The position numbers and the translations under genes are program-made. Below, piece by piece: positions 52,023 through 60,248 of a stretch of 64,000 nucleotides of DNA; the first letter of the stretch is position 1, and every line of letters begins with the position of its first letter. Below the pieces are notes generated by a model. It had not been told where the DNA came from and did not search any database. It was given only the letters and a program-made list of their open reading frames with translations. The DNA comes from Vibrio navarrensis (GTDB lineage: Bacteria; Pseudomonadota; Gammaproteobacteria; Enterobacterales; Vibrionaceae): the NCBI RefSeq assembly GCF_015767675.1, contig NZ_CP065217.1, positions 2,976,001 to 3,040,000 of the forward strand. The letters run 5' to 3'.

Positions 52023-54743
52023 ATGATACCTACCAACGAAAATACATGGCGCCAAAAATATCGAAAATCACTGAATATAAAAGGCATTGAATATATATAC
52101 TGGTCATTAAAAAAAGTTGCTCAAGATTATCAGGTAATCCTGTCCAAAATTCCGTTTACTAAACGTCTTCTTATTGAAAATGTCATGCGTCAAACCTCTG
52201 ATTTAAATGAATCATCTCGGATTATAGGAGCATTGTTCTTTAAAAATACGACGCTCAATTCAGAGCACAACGGTAACTCATCAGAGTTTAGTTTCTATCC
52301 TAGCAGAGTACTGATGCAGGATTATACCGGGATACCTGCTTTGGTCGATCTGGCCGTTATCAGAGATGCGGTTGTACAAGCTGGCGGGGATCCGAGCCAT
52401 GTCACGCCCCAGTGTCCGGTAGATCTTGTCATAGACCACTCGTTGATTGTTGATCAGTCAGGTTCAGAGTCCTCAATAAATACGAATCGTGAACATGAAA
52501 TGACACGAAATAGAGAGCGCTATACCTTCCTAAAATGGGCACAAAAAAATTTCCGTAACTTGACCGTGATACCGCCTGGTAAGGGCATATGCCATCAAGT
52601 GAATCTGGAATATCTATCACACGTTGTTCGTGTAGACGAAAATGGAGTGTTAACACCAGATACTGTTATAGGAACCGACAGCCACACGACTATGGTAAAT
52701 GGGTTAGGCGTGCTTGGTTGGGGAGTCGGCGGCATTGAAGCTGAAGCCGTAATGTTAGGTCAGCCGATCAATATCGCTGTTCCACGTGTTGTCGGCGTGC
52801 GTCTTGACGGACAATTGCGTCCAGGGGTTACTGCAACTGATCTGGTTTTAACGATTACAGAAAAGTTAAGGTCCCACGGAGTGGTTGGTAAATTCGTTGA
52901 GTACTATGGTTGTGGCTTAGCGCACTTATCTGTGGCAGACCGTGCTACGCTTGCCAATATGGCTCCAGAGTATGGCGCTACATGTGGTTTTTTCCCGATT
53001 GACAAAAACACAATTGCCTATTTAACGCTGACAAACCGCCCCTCATCACTGATCGAGCGAGTGCGTGCTTACGCTCAAGAGCAAGAGCTATGGTGGGATA
53101 CAAACAGCTTCTCACCTGAGTATGATGAAGATGTTGTAGTGGATTTATCTGCAATTGTCACTTCAATAGCAGGCCCCAAACGACCTCAAGATAGACTCAA
53201 CATCAGTGCAATTAAACAAGCGACTCTTGATCAATGTTCTATAGAAGGTGCCTCAAACTCAGACCCGTCAGGCTCATCTAGACACTTAAAGCATGGTGAT
53301 GTTGTCATTGCAGCCATCACCTCATGCACTAACACATCGAACCCTGCTGTTATGCTGACGGCGGGGCTGGTTGCTATGGCAGCAGTAAAAAAAGGGTTGT
53401 CCGTTCCTAGCTACGTCAAGACTTCTCTCGCACCCGGCTCATTAGCTGTCGCTCGATATCTTAATGATACGGGCCTGCAACATTACCTCGACCTATTGGG
53501 ATTTAACCGAGTTGGATACGGCTGCACAACATGCATTGGTAACTCTGGCCCACTGAAAAAGAATCTTGAAACCGAGATCTTGGAGAGAAGCCTGAACGTA
53601 TCGGCAGTACTATCAGGTAATCGAAACTTTGAAGGCAGAATACACCCCTCTGTTAACCTAAACTGGCTTGCCTCGCCGCCATTAGTCGTCGCGTTCGCGT
53701 TAGCGGGCACGACCTGTATTGACTTAGAAAACGACCCGATTGCTATCAATGATAACAATGAACCTGTCTATTTAAGAGATCTTTGGCCAAGCCAAACCAT
53801 GCTGAATGAAATGCTGAATCAAGTAGATAAGAGCCACTTTCGATTGAGCTACGACAACATTAGTAAAGGTGATGAAAACTGGGAACAATTGTCGATGAAA
53901 GACAGTCCCTGCTACCCATGGGACGAATACTCCACGTACATACAACGCCCTCCGTTTTTGGAAATACCACCGCCGACTTTTCCTGTTGAATCAGCGCGTA
54001 TACTAGCCATTTTAGGGGATTCAATTACAACCGACCATATTTCACCCGCGGGGCGCATTTCAGAACATAGTCCGGCGGGTCATTATTTGCTTTCAAAAAA
54101 CATTCGCCCAGAAGAGTTCAATAGTTACGGAGCACGCCGAGGAAATCATCACGTCATGGTTCGTGGGACTTTTTCCAATATACGTTTGGAAAACAAAATC
54201 GCCTTCCCGACCAGAGGCGGTGTCACGCGATATTACGGCGATACCAAACTGGATAACTGTAACATGTCGACGACTGAAAATGCTCCTCCAGTCATACCTA
54301 TTTTCGACGCGAGCAGAAGGTCAATCGAGCTTCACGTCCCGTTGGTAATATTTGCTGGCAAAGACTATGGTTCAGGTTCTAGCCGGGATTGGGCTGCAAA
54401 AGGATGTTTGTTATTGAATGTAAAAGCGGTCATCGCGGAATCCTTTGAACGGATTCATCGCAGTAATCTGGTCGGTATGGGCGTATTGCCACTGCAACTA
54501 ACGAGACAAGGTGAATTCGATGCACTCGTCCTAGAAGGTAATGAGACGGTTTTTATCGCGCCAAATGAATCTCTTAAGCCCTTACTAGAGCTAAACATTA
54601 TCGTCGTAACCGACCGAGGTTCAGAGCATATCATTCCCGTTATTGCACGCATCGATAATCCAAAGGAGCTAGAATATTTCAACTCGGGAGGCATTCTCAA
54701 GTATGTCCTCAAACAGTTAGAAATGAATATGCCGATAGCCTAA
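52023..54743 (+). CDS. acnA: Aconitate hydratase, AcnA type
   Basis: 906 residues, similar to the usual AcnA length of about 890. Interconverts citrate and isocitrate with a 4Fe-4S cluster. Cluster cysteines are in AITSCTNTSNP near residue 440 and GYGCTTCIGNSGP near 505. Other signatures: VDLVIDHSLIVD, GICHQVNLEYL, GTDSHTTMVNGLGVLGWGVGGIEAEA, GDSITTDHISPAGRIS, and the active-site SYGARRGNHHVMVRGTF and GKDYGSGSSRDWAAKG. Similarity is to AcnA rather than AcnB or AcnD. Start ATG has AAAGGA upstream. It stands alone between decayed genes and an IS3 element, so I infer an acquired or relocated extra aconitase. Confidence 0.92.
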   Translation: MIPTNENTWRQKYRKSLNIKGIEYIYWSLKKVAQDYQVILSKIPFTKRLLIENVMRQTSDLNESSRIIGALFFKNTTLNSEHNGNSSEFSFYPSRVLMQDYTGIPALVDLAVIRDAVVQAGGDPSHVTPQCPVDLVIDHSLIVDQSGSESSINTNREHEMTRNRERYTFLKWAQKNFRNLTVIPPGKGICHQVNLEYLSHVVRVDENGVLTPDTVIGTDSHTTMVNGLGVLGWGVGGIEAEAVMLGQPINIAVPRVVGVRLDGQLRPGVTATDLVLTITEKLRSHGVVGKFVEYYGCGLAHLSVADRATLANMAPEYGATCGFFPIDKNTIAYLTLTNRPSSLIERVRAYAQEQELWWDTNSFSPEYDEDVVVDLSAIVTSIAGPKRPQDRLNISAIKQATLDQCSIEGASNSDPSGSSRHLKHGDVVIAAITSCTNTSNPAVMLTAGLVAMAAVKKGLSVPSYVKTSLAPGSLAVARYLNDTGLQHYLDLLGFNRVGYGCTTCIGNSGPLKKNLETEILERSLNVSAVLSGNRNFEGRIHPSVNLNWLASPPLVVAFALAGTTCIDLENDPIAINDNNEPVYLRDLWPSQTMLNEMLNQVDKSHFRLSYDNISKGDENWEQLSMKDSPCYPWDEYSTYIQRPPFLEIPPPTFPVESARILAILGDSITTDHISPAGRISEHSPAGHYLLSKNIRPEEFNSYGARRGNHHVMVRGTFSNIRLENKIAFPTRGGVTRYYGDTKLDNCNMSTTENAPPVIPIFDASRRSIELHVPLVIFAGKDYGSGSSRDWAAKGCLLLNVKAVIAESFERIHRSNLVGMGVLPLQLTRQGEFDALVLEGNETVFIAPNESLKPLLELNIIVVTDRGSEHIIPVIARIDNPKELEYFNSGGILKYVLKQLEMNMPIA

Positions 54744-54808
54744 TAGTGCTCTGCGCCTTTAGCGTCGGATTATCTAAGTTTAAGAAAACGTACAAGAGGA
54801 CTTTGTGA

Positions 54809-54994
54809 TTCGAGATCTATTTAAAACAGGTTCATTTCGGTCTACTTAATGCAATTGCCGACCCGCAGCGCAGCCAACCGTTTCGCCATGTTTGCCTGAA
54901 TACGATCCATGCTCCGCTACGGGCACTCACACGCCATTTCCTACCATGGCATGATGGAGAGCTTAGGTTCCCGTTAATCCAACATGAACTGTAA
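54809..54994 (+). pseudogene. Open gene-like fragment between acnA and the IS3 element
   Basis: A 61-codon frame without start codon, of higher G+C than acnA, reading LNAIADPQRSQPFRHVC... and ending FPLIQHEL. It resembles the tail of a protein but I recognise no family. It could be chance or a remnant of an earlier mobile element. Confidence 0.2.
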
Positions 54995-55097
54995 CACTTT
55001 CAGACACCACTGGATGGAAGAAGTGGCCCCCGATTTTCGGACATGACTTTAAGTGGTCGATCTGTTTTGATAGTACCCAACAATACAGGGACAGATT

Positions 55098-55379
55098 ATG
55101 ACTAGAAAACGTAGAAACCACTCTCCTGAGTTTAAAGCTAAGGTGGCACTCGATGCCGCTAAAGGCGATAAAACCGTCGCTGAGTTAGCTCAGAAATACA
55201 ACCTGCACGCTAACCAAATCTCGACATGGAAAAAGGAGCTGCTTGAAAACGCAGCCATGATTTTTGCCACCGAAAATCACACAGGAAAAGAGAATTCCGA
55301 AGAAGTGGACAAACTTCACGCCAAGATCGGTCAATTGACCATGGAAAATGATTTTTTGGCCAAAGTGCTCGGTCGTTAG
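55098..55379 (+). CDS. IS3-family transposase OrfA
   Basis: 93 residues: HTH_Tnp_1 module HSPEFKAKVALDAAKGDKTV, AELAQKYNLHANQISTWKKEL, and a leucine-zipper-like tail. Near the end a T TTTTTG heptamer (55352-55358) matches a -1 slippery sequence, which would fuse it to OrfB. It reads IKRQC... only via that shift. Confidence 0.9.
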   Translation: MTRKRRNHSPEFKAKVALDAAKGDKTVAELAQKYNLHANQISTWKKELLENAAMIFATENHTGKENSEEVDKLHAKIGQLTMENDFLAKVLGR

Positions 55380-55420
55380 ACCGAGCCCAGCGAAAGAGTT
55401 CGCTGGTTAAATCCACCCCA

Positions 55421-56221
55421 TTGCCGATAAAGCGCCAGTGTGAGCTGCTCAATATTGCTCGCTCTACCGCTTACTATCAACCCATAGGACTCTCTGCTGA
55501 GGAGATTGCGTTGCGCCGTATGATTGACGAAATTCATCTTCAGTATCCGTTTATGGGCAGTCGGCGCATTCGAACTGAGCTGGCTAAGAAGGGTCATAGC
55601 GTTAATCGTAAGCGTGTTGTTCGACTCATGCGCGATATGGGGATTGGGGCGATTTACCCCAAGCCCAAAACGACGCTGGCGAACAAAGCACACAAGGTGT
55701 ATCCCTACCTGTTGCGTGATATCGAAGTCACTTACCCAAACCAAGCTTGGGCGATTGATATCACGTACATCCCAATGGCGAAGGGGTTCCTGTACCTCGT
55801 TGCTATTATCGACTGGTATAGCCGCAAAGTGCTGGCTTGGCGACTATCCAACACCATGGACACGAGTTTTTGTATCGAAGCGCTTGAGGAAGCGCTGAAG
55901 CATTATGGGCCACCTGATATCTTTAACTCAGATCAAGGCAGCCAGTTTACCAGCACAGAGTTCACACAGAAGTTAATTGAACATGACATACGTATAAGCA
56001 TGGACGGGAAAGGCCGCTGGGTTGACAATGTTTTCATTGAGCGATTATGGCGAAGCCTGAAATATGAGGAGGTTTACTTAAAGGCTTATACCACGCCCCG
56101 TGAAGCCGAGCTTGAAATCGGCAACTACATGGTGTTTTATAATGAAGAGCGTAACCATCAAGGACTCAATAACCTCACTCCTGATGAGGCCTACTTCGGT
56201 AGGCAAAGATACGCAGCATGA
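55421..56221 (+). CDS. IS3-family transposase OrfB (integrase core)
   Basis: 266 residues from a TTG that is probably not a true start; the frame continues upstream to the slippery site in orfA. Catalytic triad: Asp in [10 protein letters not shown], Asp in [11 protein letters not shown], Glu in [15 protein letters not shown]-terminal HTH_21 segment is [21 protein letters not shown]. The element seems intact. Confidence 0.9.
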   Translation: MPIKRQCELLNIARSTAYYQPIGLSAEEIALRRMIDEIHLQYPFMGSRRIRTELAKKGHSVNRKRVVRLMRDMGIGAIYPKPKTTLANKAHKVYPYLLRDIEVTYPNQAWAIDITYIPMAKGFLYLVAIIDWYSRKVLAWRLSNTMDTSFCIEALEEALKHYGPPDIFNSDQGSQFTSTEFTQKLIEHDIRISMDGKGRWVDNVFIERLWRSLKYEEVYLKAYTTPREAELEIGNYMVFYNEERNHQGLNNLTPDEAYFGRQRYAA

Positions 56222-56279
56222 GCTGGGTCAACCACTTAAGAAATGAGCTTATGCGTCCAACCATTGGGGTCCACTTCTC

Positions 56280-56357
56280 CATGTCGAAGTCCTGACTGAA
56301 GCCAGAGTCTTCTGTACCATCATCATAGTCACCTTGGTCTTCTGTCCAGTTGCCCAT
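56280..56357 (-). pseudogene. 5' fragment of a small acidic gene cut by the IS3 element
   Basis: A gene start with an excellent ribosome binding site (AAGGAGT, 7 bases before ATG) encodes MGNWTEDQGDYDD and about 13 more acidic residues, then enters the IS3 right end. After that the frame is IS sequence. The remainder is not obviously present left of the element. Family unknown. The 40-residue gene upstream is on the same strand, 15 bases away, so the two formed an operon. Confidence 0.6.
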
Positions 56358-56372
56358 AACGAATACTCCTTC

Positions 56373-56495
56373 TTAGCTGTAATCCATTGCGCCACATGTA
56401 TCACATGATCCGCCCTTACTGACCCAACCGGGACAACCTAAAGAGCGGCATGAATAACCTGATACCATAAGTGGCTTAATGAATGTCACTTGCAT
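56373..56495 (-). CDS. Small Cys-rich protein (40 residues)
   Basis: ATG 56495, preceded by AAAGGAAG. The product has the cysteine pattern CRSLGC ... CDTC (Cys16, 21, 32, 35), a possible zinc site. It is followed by the truncated acidic gene and is divergent from the WYL regulator gene, 223 bases away. No family recognised. Support is the ribosome binding site, the patterned cysteines and the operon-like spacing. Confidence 0.5.
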   Translation of the reverse strand: MQVTFIKPLMVSGYSCRSLGCPGWVSKGGSCDTCGAMDYS

Positions 56496-56511
56496 TGCTT
56501 GCTTCCTTTAA

Positions 56512-56550
56512 TTGACGTTGTAGTAAATCTACGTTGTGTAGTATCCCACT
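56512..56550. promoter_or_regulatory. Possible operator region of the WYL regulator
   Basis: The divergent promoter region contains near-repeats ACGTTGTAGTA and ACGTTGTGTAGTA in direct orientation within 35 bases, next to a TTGACG. Candidate binding sites; visual evidence only. Confidence 0.25.
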
Positions 56551-56718
56551 GCGCTCGGACAGGATGTGTCCAAGACCGCAGAATGAGTGTGAAAATAGTC
56601 ATCGTCATTGCCCTACCTTATCCAATGAAAGCTATGCCAAATCTCAGTGCGCGACGGTTTGAAACATTTAAAAATGTTTTGCCCTCAACCTGTCCGGCGG
56701 AAACCGTACGCTAGTAGC

Positions 56719-57579
56719 ATGAGCGATAAGAGTGAAAAGCTAGCTTTAAGGCTAGGTGACATATTGACGAGATTGTTTATGGGAGAAGTGCTCCCCCCTG
56801 AGCAGTTGGTAGCGGACTATCAGGTAAGCGAGAAAACCCTGAGACGTGATTTTAATGAAAGGCTCGTCAACGCTCCGATTATCCGCACCAATGAGGGTTA
56901 TCGGTTAGATCCGATCATTCGAAGTCAGGGCAATTTAAACATCAATAAAGTGCTGTACGATATTGGTTTGTCCGAGCTATTGCCTAAACACTACAAGCTC
57001 AATGGTCACGCACCTGTTCTGTTTAAGAACCCACGCTCTGAACGAACTGACAAATTCAATGCACTGTTTAAGCAACTGACCGAAGTCATCGCTGCTCAAG
57101 TGGTCATTGACCTTAACTACAATGAAAAACCGTTTGAATCTGTCCACTGTTATCGGCTGGTCAATGACAGGGGCATCTGGTATCTCGCCGCAACCTACTG
57201 TGACCAGCTACATTCGTACCGATTGAGGAATATTTCACAGATTCACCTACGGGAAGATAAATACAAACCCAGTCAAAAAGTCCACGAGGAGATACACAGA
57301 CAAGGCATGGAGTGGTTAACTCCCGATAATGCTGAAGTACTTGTACAGGTTGATAGGGACGTTGCCCCGCGCTTTCTTGAAGGAACGATTCTCCCTCACC
57401 AGCAGCTATTGAAAGAACTGAGTGACGGTAGTTTGTTGGTTAGCAGTCGAGTATCAAGATTGAGCGATATCTTGCCTTTGTTGAAGTCTTGGATACCTCA
57501 AGTCGAGGTGCTTTCCCCTGTCAGCCTTAAGCTTGAACTGATACGCGATCTCCACGCTACTTTGGATCGTTACAAGTAG
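56719..57579 (+). CDS. WYL-domain transcriptional regulator
   Basis: 286 residues from ATG 56719. N-terminal winged HTH (LALRLGDILTRLFMGEV, DYQVSEKTLRRDFNERL), then a WYL ligand-binding domain with RLVNDRGIWYLAATYCDQLHSYRL near residue 160 and a C-terminal WCX-like domain. Such regulators sense nucleic acid or nucleotide ligands and often control mobile-element and defence genes (BrxR and relatives). It is divergent from two small genes, one truncated by IS3, and has no plus-strand partner directly after it. The open frame reaches to 56647, but this start gives the normal HTH beginning. Confidence 0.85.
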   Translation: MSDKSEKLALRLGDILTRLFMGEVLPPEQLVADYQVSEKTLRRDFNERLVNAPIIRTNEGYRLDPIIRSQGNLNINKVLYDIGLSELLPKHYKLNGHAPVLFKNPRSERTDKFNALFKQLTEVIAAQVVIDLNYNEKPFESVHCYRLVNDRGIWYLAATYCDQLHSYRLRNISQIHLREDKYKPSQKVHEEIHRQGMEWLTPDNAEVLVQVDRDVAPRFLEGTILPHQQLLKELSDGSLLVSSRVSRLSDILPLLKSWIPQVEVLSPVSLKLELIRDLHATLDRYK

Positions 57580-57974
57580 CTGCCACGTTCCGAACAACCA
57601 AATCCGATCAGCTTGCGGAGTAATTAGATCATGATGATCCAAATGCTTTATTTGCTGTACATGAGTATCGTTTCATCACGTTGCCACGTTAATAAATAAG
57701 GCCCTAGCGTTCTCTCTAGAAGCACAGCTCCAAGACAACAAAGAGCCCCGACATAATGTCGTTTCACTGCGCCGCTACAAATCGTCCTACCTATGAATTT
57801 GCCACTATGTACCGATTTTGAGCTTACCTATGTGCGATAAGGAAAAGAGTTGACTTGGCGAATCCTCAAACCGATACCGCGCAAGGGAAAACTCAAAATG
57901 ATGCAGTTTTTGGTCGGGTTGAGACTAACTAATAAATAACTCCGCTAGGAGGTTGCTATTAAAGGGGTATTACC
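57580..57974. other. Intergenic region after the WYL gene
   Basis: About 395 bases. No protein gene found. The last 120 bases should contain the promoter of the 41-residue gene; TTGACT at 57852 is one possible -35, without a convincing -10. Confidence 0.35.
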
Positions 57975-58100
57975 ATGATGTCTGATGCACGAACTCTGCT
58001 CCAAATCACTCAGTCCAGTCCGTATTTTTACCTAGTTGATATCGCCAACTTGTTAAGCTTCACCGCCGTTGGCTATCTACTGGGTATGATGACTGGATAA
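57975..58100 (+). CDS. Small hydrophobic protein (41 residues)
   Basis: ATG 57975 (or 57978) after AAAGGGG and a nearby AGGAGG. The product is MMSDARTLLQITQSSPYFYL followed by a hydrophobic stretch (VDIANLLSFTAVGYLLGMM) that could span a membrane. A strong terminator begins 16 bases after the stop, so it forms its own unit. Function and family unknown. Confidence 0.6.
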   Translation: MMSDARTLLQITQSSPYFYLVDIANLLSFTAVGYLLGMMTG

Positions 58101-58115
58101 ACAGAGCCATGAATT

Positions 58116-58155
58116 GAACTTGTCACTATAGATCCCGGTGACAAGTTCCTTTTTT
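58116..58155 (+). terminator. Terminator after the 41-residue gene
   Basis: Perfect 11-bp stem GAACTTGTCAC/GTGACAAGTTC, 11-base loop, then C2T6. Confidence 0.9.
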
Positions 58156-58160
58156 AAACC

Positions 58161-58371
58161 AACGGTTTTAGAGCCAATGTGTGGGAATCGTGGATTACCG
58201 CTTACAGCGCATGGCAACGTTGAAAATGACCAAGTTTTCGCGCCGACCTGTAAACATAAGATTAAGGTGCGCTCTTGGCGCTGTAATTAGAACAGATGAC
58301 TATGGAAAATCTCATGGAAACTCGTTCTCAATACCCCTATACGTTACGCGCCATAGCAAAACCTAAACATT
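58161..58371 (+). other. Short transcribed-looking stretch with weak ORF
   Basis: Two terminators, at 58116-58155 and 58372-58408, bracket about 210 bases. A 61-codon frame (58181-58366, GTG start) fills it but has no ribosome binding site and unconvincing composition. A small RNA or a lost gene are alternatives. Confidence 0.25.
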
Positions 58372-58408
58372 AGCTCCCATTGCTTCGACATAGCAATGGG
58401 AGCTTTTA
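58372..58408 (+). terminator. Rho-independent terminator
   Basis: Thirteen-bp perfect stem AGCTCCCATTGCT/AGCAATGGGAGCT, seven-base loop, T4. Confidence 0.8.
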
Positions 58409-58448
58409 ATAACAAAACACCAGTGTAAACCAACCAAACTCGTTAAAA

Positions 58449-58574
58449 TTAAGACTCCCTTCCTTGGTGTTTCCACCGTTCATTGTAATCCAGCAACTTC
58501 ATCCCCTCTGAATCCCGAAGGCAACGGATTGGGTAAACGTTGCTAAAACTTGCCCCAATGAAAAAGGCTTCCCA
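58449..58574 (-). pseudogene. C-terminal remnant of a protein gene
   Basis: A 41-codon minus-strand frame reads EAFFIGASFSNVYPIRCLR and then DSEGMKLLDYNERWKHQ to a stop. The ASFxNVYPIRCLR pattern resembles the C-terminal end of Lcl/DUF1566-type or major-paralogue surface domains, where xVRCVR is typical. No start exists; the 5' side is the terminator of the DUF2787 gene. I infer a leftover of a gene disrupted by island insertion, with modest confidence. Confidence 0.3.
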
Positions 58575-58612
58575 TCACGCCATAATTAACATGGAGCAAT
58601 GGGAAGCCTTAG
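58561..58612 (-). terminator. Terminator after the DUF2787 gene
   Basis: Minus-strand stem AAGGCTTCCCAT/ATGGGAAGCCTT with a long loop, followed by T5. Confidence 0.75.
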
Positions 58613-58684
58613 TGTCACTAGGAAGTGAGTCGACTATTTTATGGTACATACATGGTGCTTTCTACTTGGTTTGTTGCCGATGGA

Positions 58685-59116
58685 CTAATCCACAGTGACT
58701 TTTATTTCATCGAACACGCCCATTTCGACGTAGCTGAGAAGGTTGGATTCCCACATCGAGTAGAACTCCATTACCTCACTACTTGTTATCGGCAGCTCCG
58801 GAACATAGGAAAAGCTGGCTGTTCCAGATGAGAAGTTAAAGTCCACCTCTTTCACCAGTTCGGGATAAGGACCACCGCAATACGCAAAGTCAGTGATGTA
58901 ATCAAAAATCCACTGGTCGTAGAGGCGAACAAGCCTGATTTCAACAGGGTGCCAACCGCCGTTTTCCGAACTGTAAGATGAATCTCGGAAGTTGATCACT
59001 ACCGATTGGATCATGGGTGTCCATTTACTTGATTCGCTGATCACTCGGTTTAAAGTATCTTGAAGATCGACACTGACAGGCAGCAGTAATCGCTCAACGT
59101 CAAAAGTTAAGTTCAT
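58685..59116 (-). CDS. DUF2787 family protein
   Basis: 143 residues. Features fit DUF2787: INFRDSSYSSENGGWHPVEIRLV in the middle and YITDFAYCGGPYPELVKEVDFNFSSG after it. This family is common in genomic islands of Vibrio and Shewanella close to integrase genes. Function unknown. It is the last gene of the minus-strand run behind the integrase. Confidence 0.75.
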   Translation of the reverse strand: MNLTFDVERLLLPVSVDLQDTLNRVISESSKWTPMIQSVVINFRDSSYSSENGGWHPVEIRLVRLYDQWIFDYITDFAYCGGPYPELVKEVDFNFSSGTASFSYVPELPITSSEVMEFYSMWESNLLSYVEMGVFDEIKVTVD

Positions 59117-59217
59117 AATAAATTCTCTTTTTAGTTTGTCAGGGAAGCACTCTTGCTAAGTGCTCAGTATGAAAGCCAGAGTTGGCTTGGATGGTAAGGG
59201 GTAATGTGGTTTTGGGG

Positions 59218-59718
59218 TTATTTCGCTTTGGTTTCAGCGTCCACGAGAGACAGCAACTCATCACGACGTTGCTCGTAGTCTGGTGCTAGAACGTGGAGAA
59301 ACACCGATTTATCCGACTGGATGATAAGACCAAGCCCCCTGCAACAAGCTGCCATAAAACCAGCGTTGTTCGCTGACTGCCCGGAAAAGACACACTTCAT
59401 CACAGAGCTCTTGAACGGCTTATCACCCTGCACATCTAACACAGCAGTGATATCTTTAAGCGGGATCCATTCCTTGCTGTGCAGACCTCCACCTTCATTA
59501 CCCGACATGCGGATATAGAGCTCGTTTTCTTCACCGTGAATGGCGATTTCATAGAACACATGGTTCTCTGTTTTCGGTGATAGCTTTTTAGCTTTGCCCT
59601 CACGCACGATATAAGTGAAATGGTCAACTGGTAACTCTTCCACGACTGTTACTTGTTCATTGCCCTCTAAGATTTCAGGTTGAACAGTTTCTTGTTGTTG
59701 GTTTGATTTACGTGCCAT
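59218..59718 (-). CDS. Uncharacterised island protein (166 residues)
   Basis: Excellent ribosome binding site (AAAGGAGGTGTCCT before ATG 59718). The first 30 residues are polar and Gln/Glu-rich; a compact domain follows (DHFTYIVREGKAKKLSPK, VFYEIAIHGEENELYIRMSGNEGGG). No known domain recognised. It lies between the 127-residue gene and DUF2787 on the same strand. Confidence 0.7.
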   Translation of the reverse strand: MARKSNQQQETVQPEILEGNEQVTVVEELPVDHFTYIVREGKAKKLSPKTENHVFYEIAIHGEENELYIRMSGNEGGGLHSKEWIPLKDITAVLDVQGDKPFKSSVMKCVFSGQSANNAGFMAACCRGLGLIIQSDKSVFLHVLAPDYEQRRDELLSLVDAETKAK

Positions 59719-59762
59719 AGGACACCTCCTTTAAGATGGAATTGTTCAGGTTTAGTTTGGTT

Positions 59763-60146
59763 TTAAGATTCAGCTTGATCAGCTAACTTGGCGACAGGGA
59801 ACGTTGGACTGTTCATTGGAGCGCAGCAGTAAACACCACCACCTTGCATGGTCACTATGGCGACCGCTATAAGCCAAGGACAGTCCTCATCGTTTAATAA
59901 CAGCACCCATTCTGGGTAATTAGTAACAAAGCGAAGGAAGTGTTGGTCTTCCTCAGATTCTTCACTCAAGGTTTCGTCGGTATCGGACTCCTCAATCAAG
60001 TACAAGGTCGTACCGACCTCATCCCAAAACGTTTTTGTGCTTTCTTCATCACCGAATGGCTCTATCAGGTGTTCGAGCAGTTTTGCTTTCACACCATCCG
60101 GCATTGGCAGTGATTGAATGTCTTCAAACTTGTTTACTGTTTTCAT
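59763..60146 (-). CDS. Uncharacterised acidic protein (127 residues)
   Basis: Starts at ATG 60146 (MKTVNKFEDIQSLPMPDG), behind CGGAG; an open frame to 60218 runs through the terminator hairpin and is rejected. Contains a very acidic stretch (ESDTDETLSEESEEDQ) and ends in a small Cys pair GGVYCCAPMN. No family recognised. It is first in the three-gene run downstream of the integrase terminator. Confidence 0.65.
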   Translation of the reverse strand: MKTVNKFEDIQSLPMPDGVKAKLLEHLIEPFGDEESTKTFWDEVGTTLYLIEESDTDETLSEESEEDQHFLRFVTNYPEWVLLLNDEDCPWLIAVAIVTMQGGGVYCCAPMNSPTFPVAKLADQAES

Positions 60147-60168
60147 TTCTAATCTCCGTTTAATAATG

Positions 60169-60208
60169 AAAAAGCCCCTGTTTAGCGATGAGCTAAACAG
60201 GGGCTTTT
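60169..60208 (-). terminator. Terminator after the integrase gene
   Basis: Seventeen-bp near-perfect stem containing GCCCCTGTTTAGC/GCTAAACAGGGGC, five-base loop, T5 on the minus strand. Confidence 0.9.
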
Positions 60209-60248
60209 CTAATGTCATTTCTAAATTAACTGGTTAAACCTAACTTCT

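Larger units (their letters stand above)
55015..56281 (+). mobile_element. IS3-family insertion sequence
   Basis: About 1.27 kb. Left end TGGAAGAAGTGGCCCCC and right end (reverse complement) TGGAGAAGTGGACCCC form an imperfect inverted repeat starting with TG as IS3 elements do. It holds orfA and orfB in -1 relation. No obvious 3-4 base target duplication flanks it, suggesting rearrangement after insertion. Its right end truncates a minus-strand gene. Confidence 0.9.

Noticed and set aside
60147..60218. Longer start for the 127-residue gene
   Set aside because: It would translate the integrase terminator hairpin; ATG 60146 has a good ribosome binding site.
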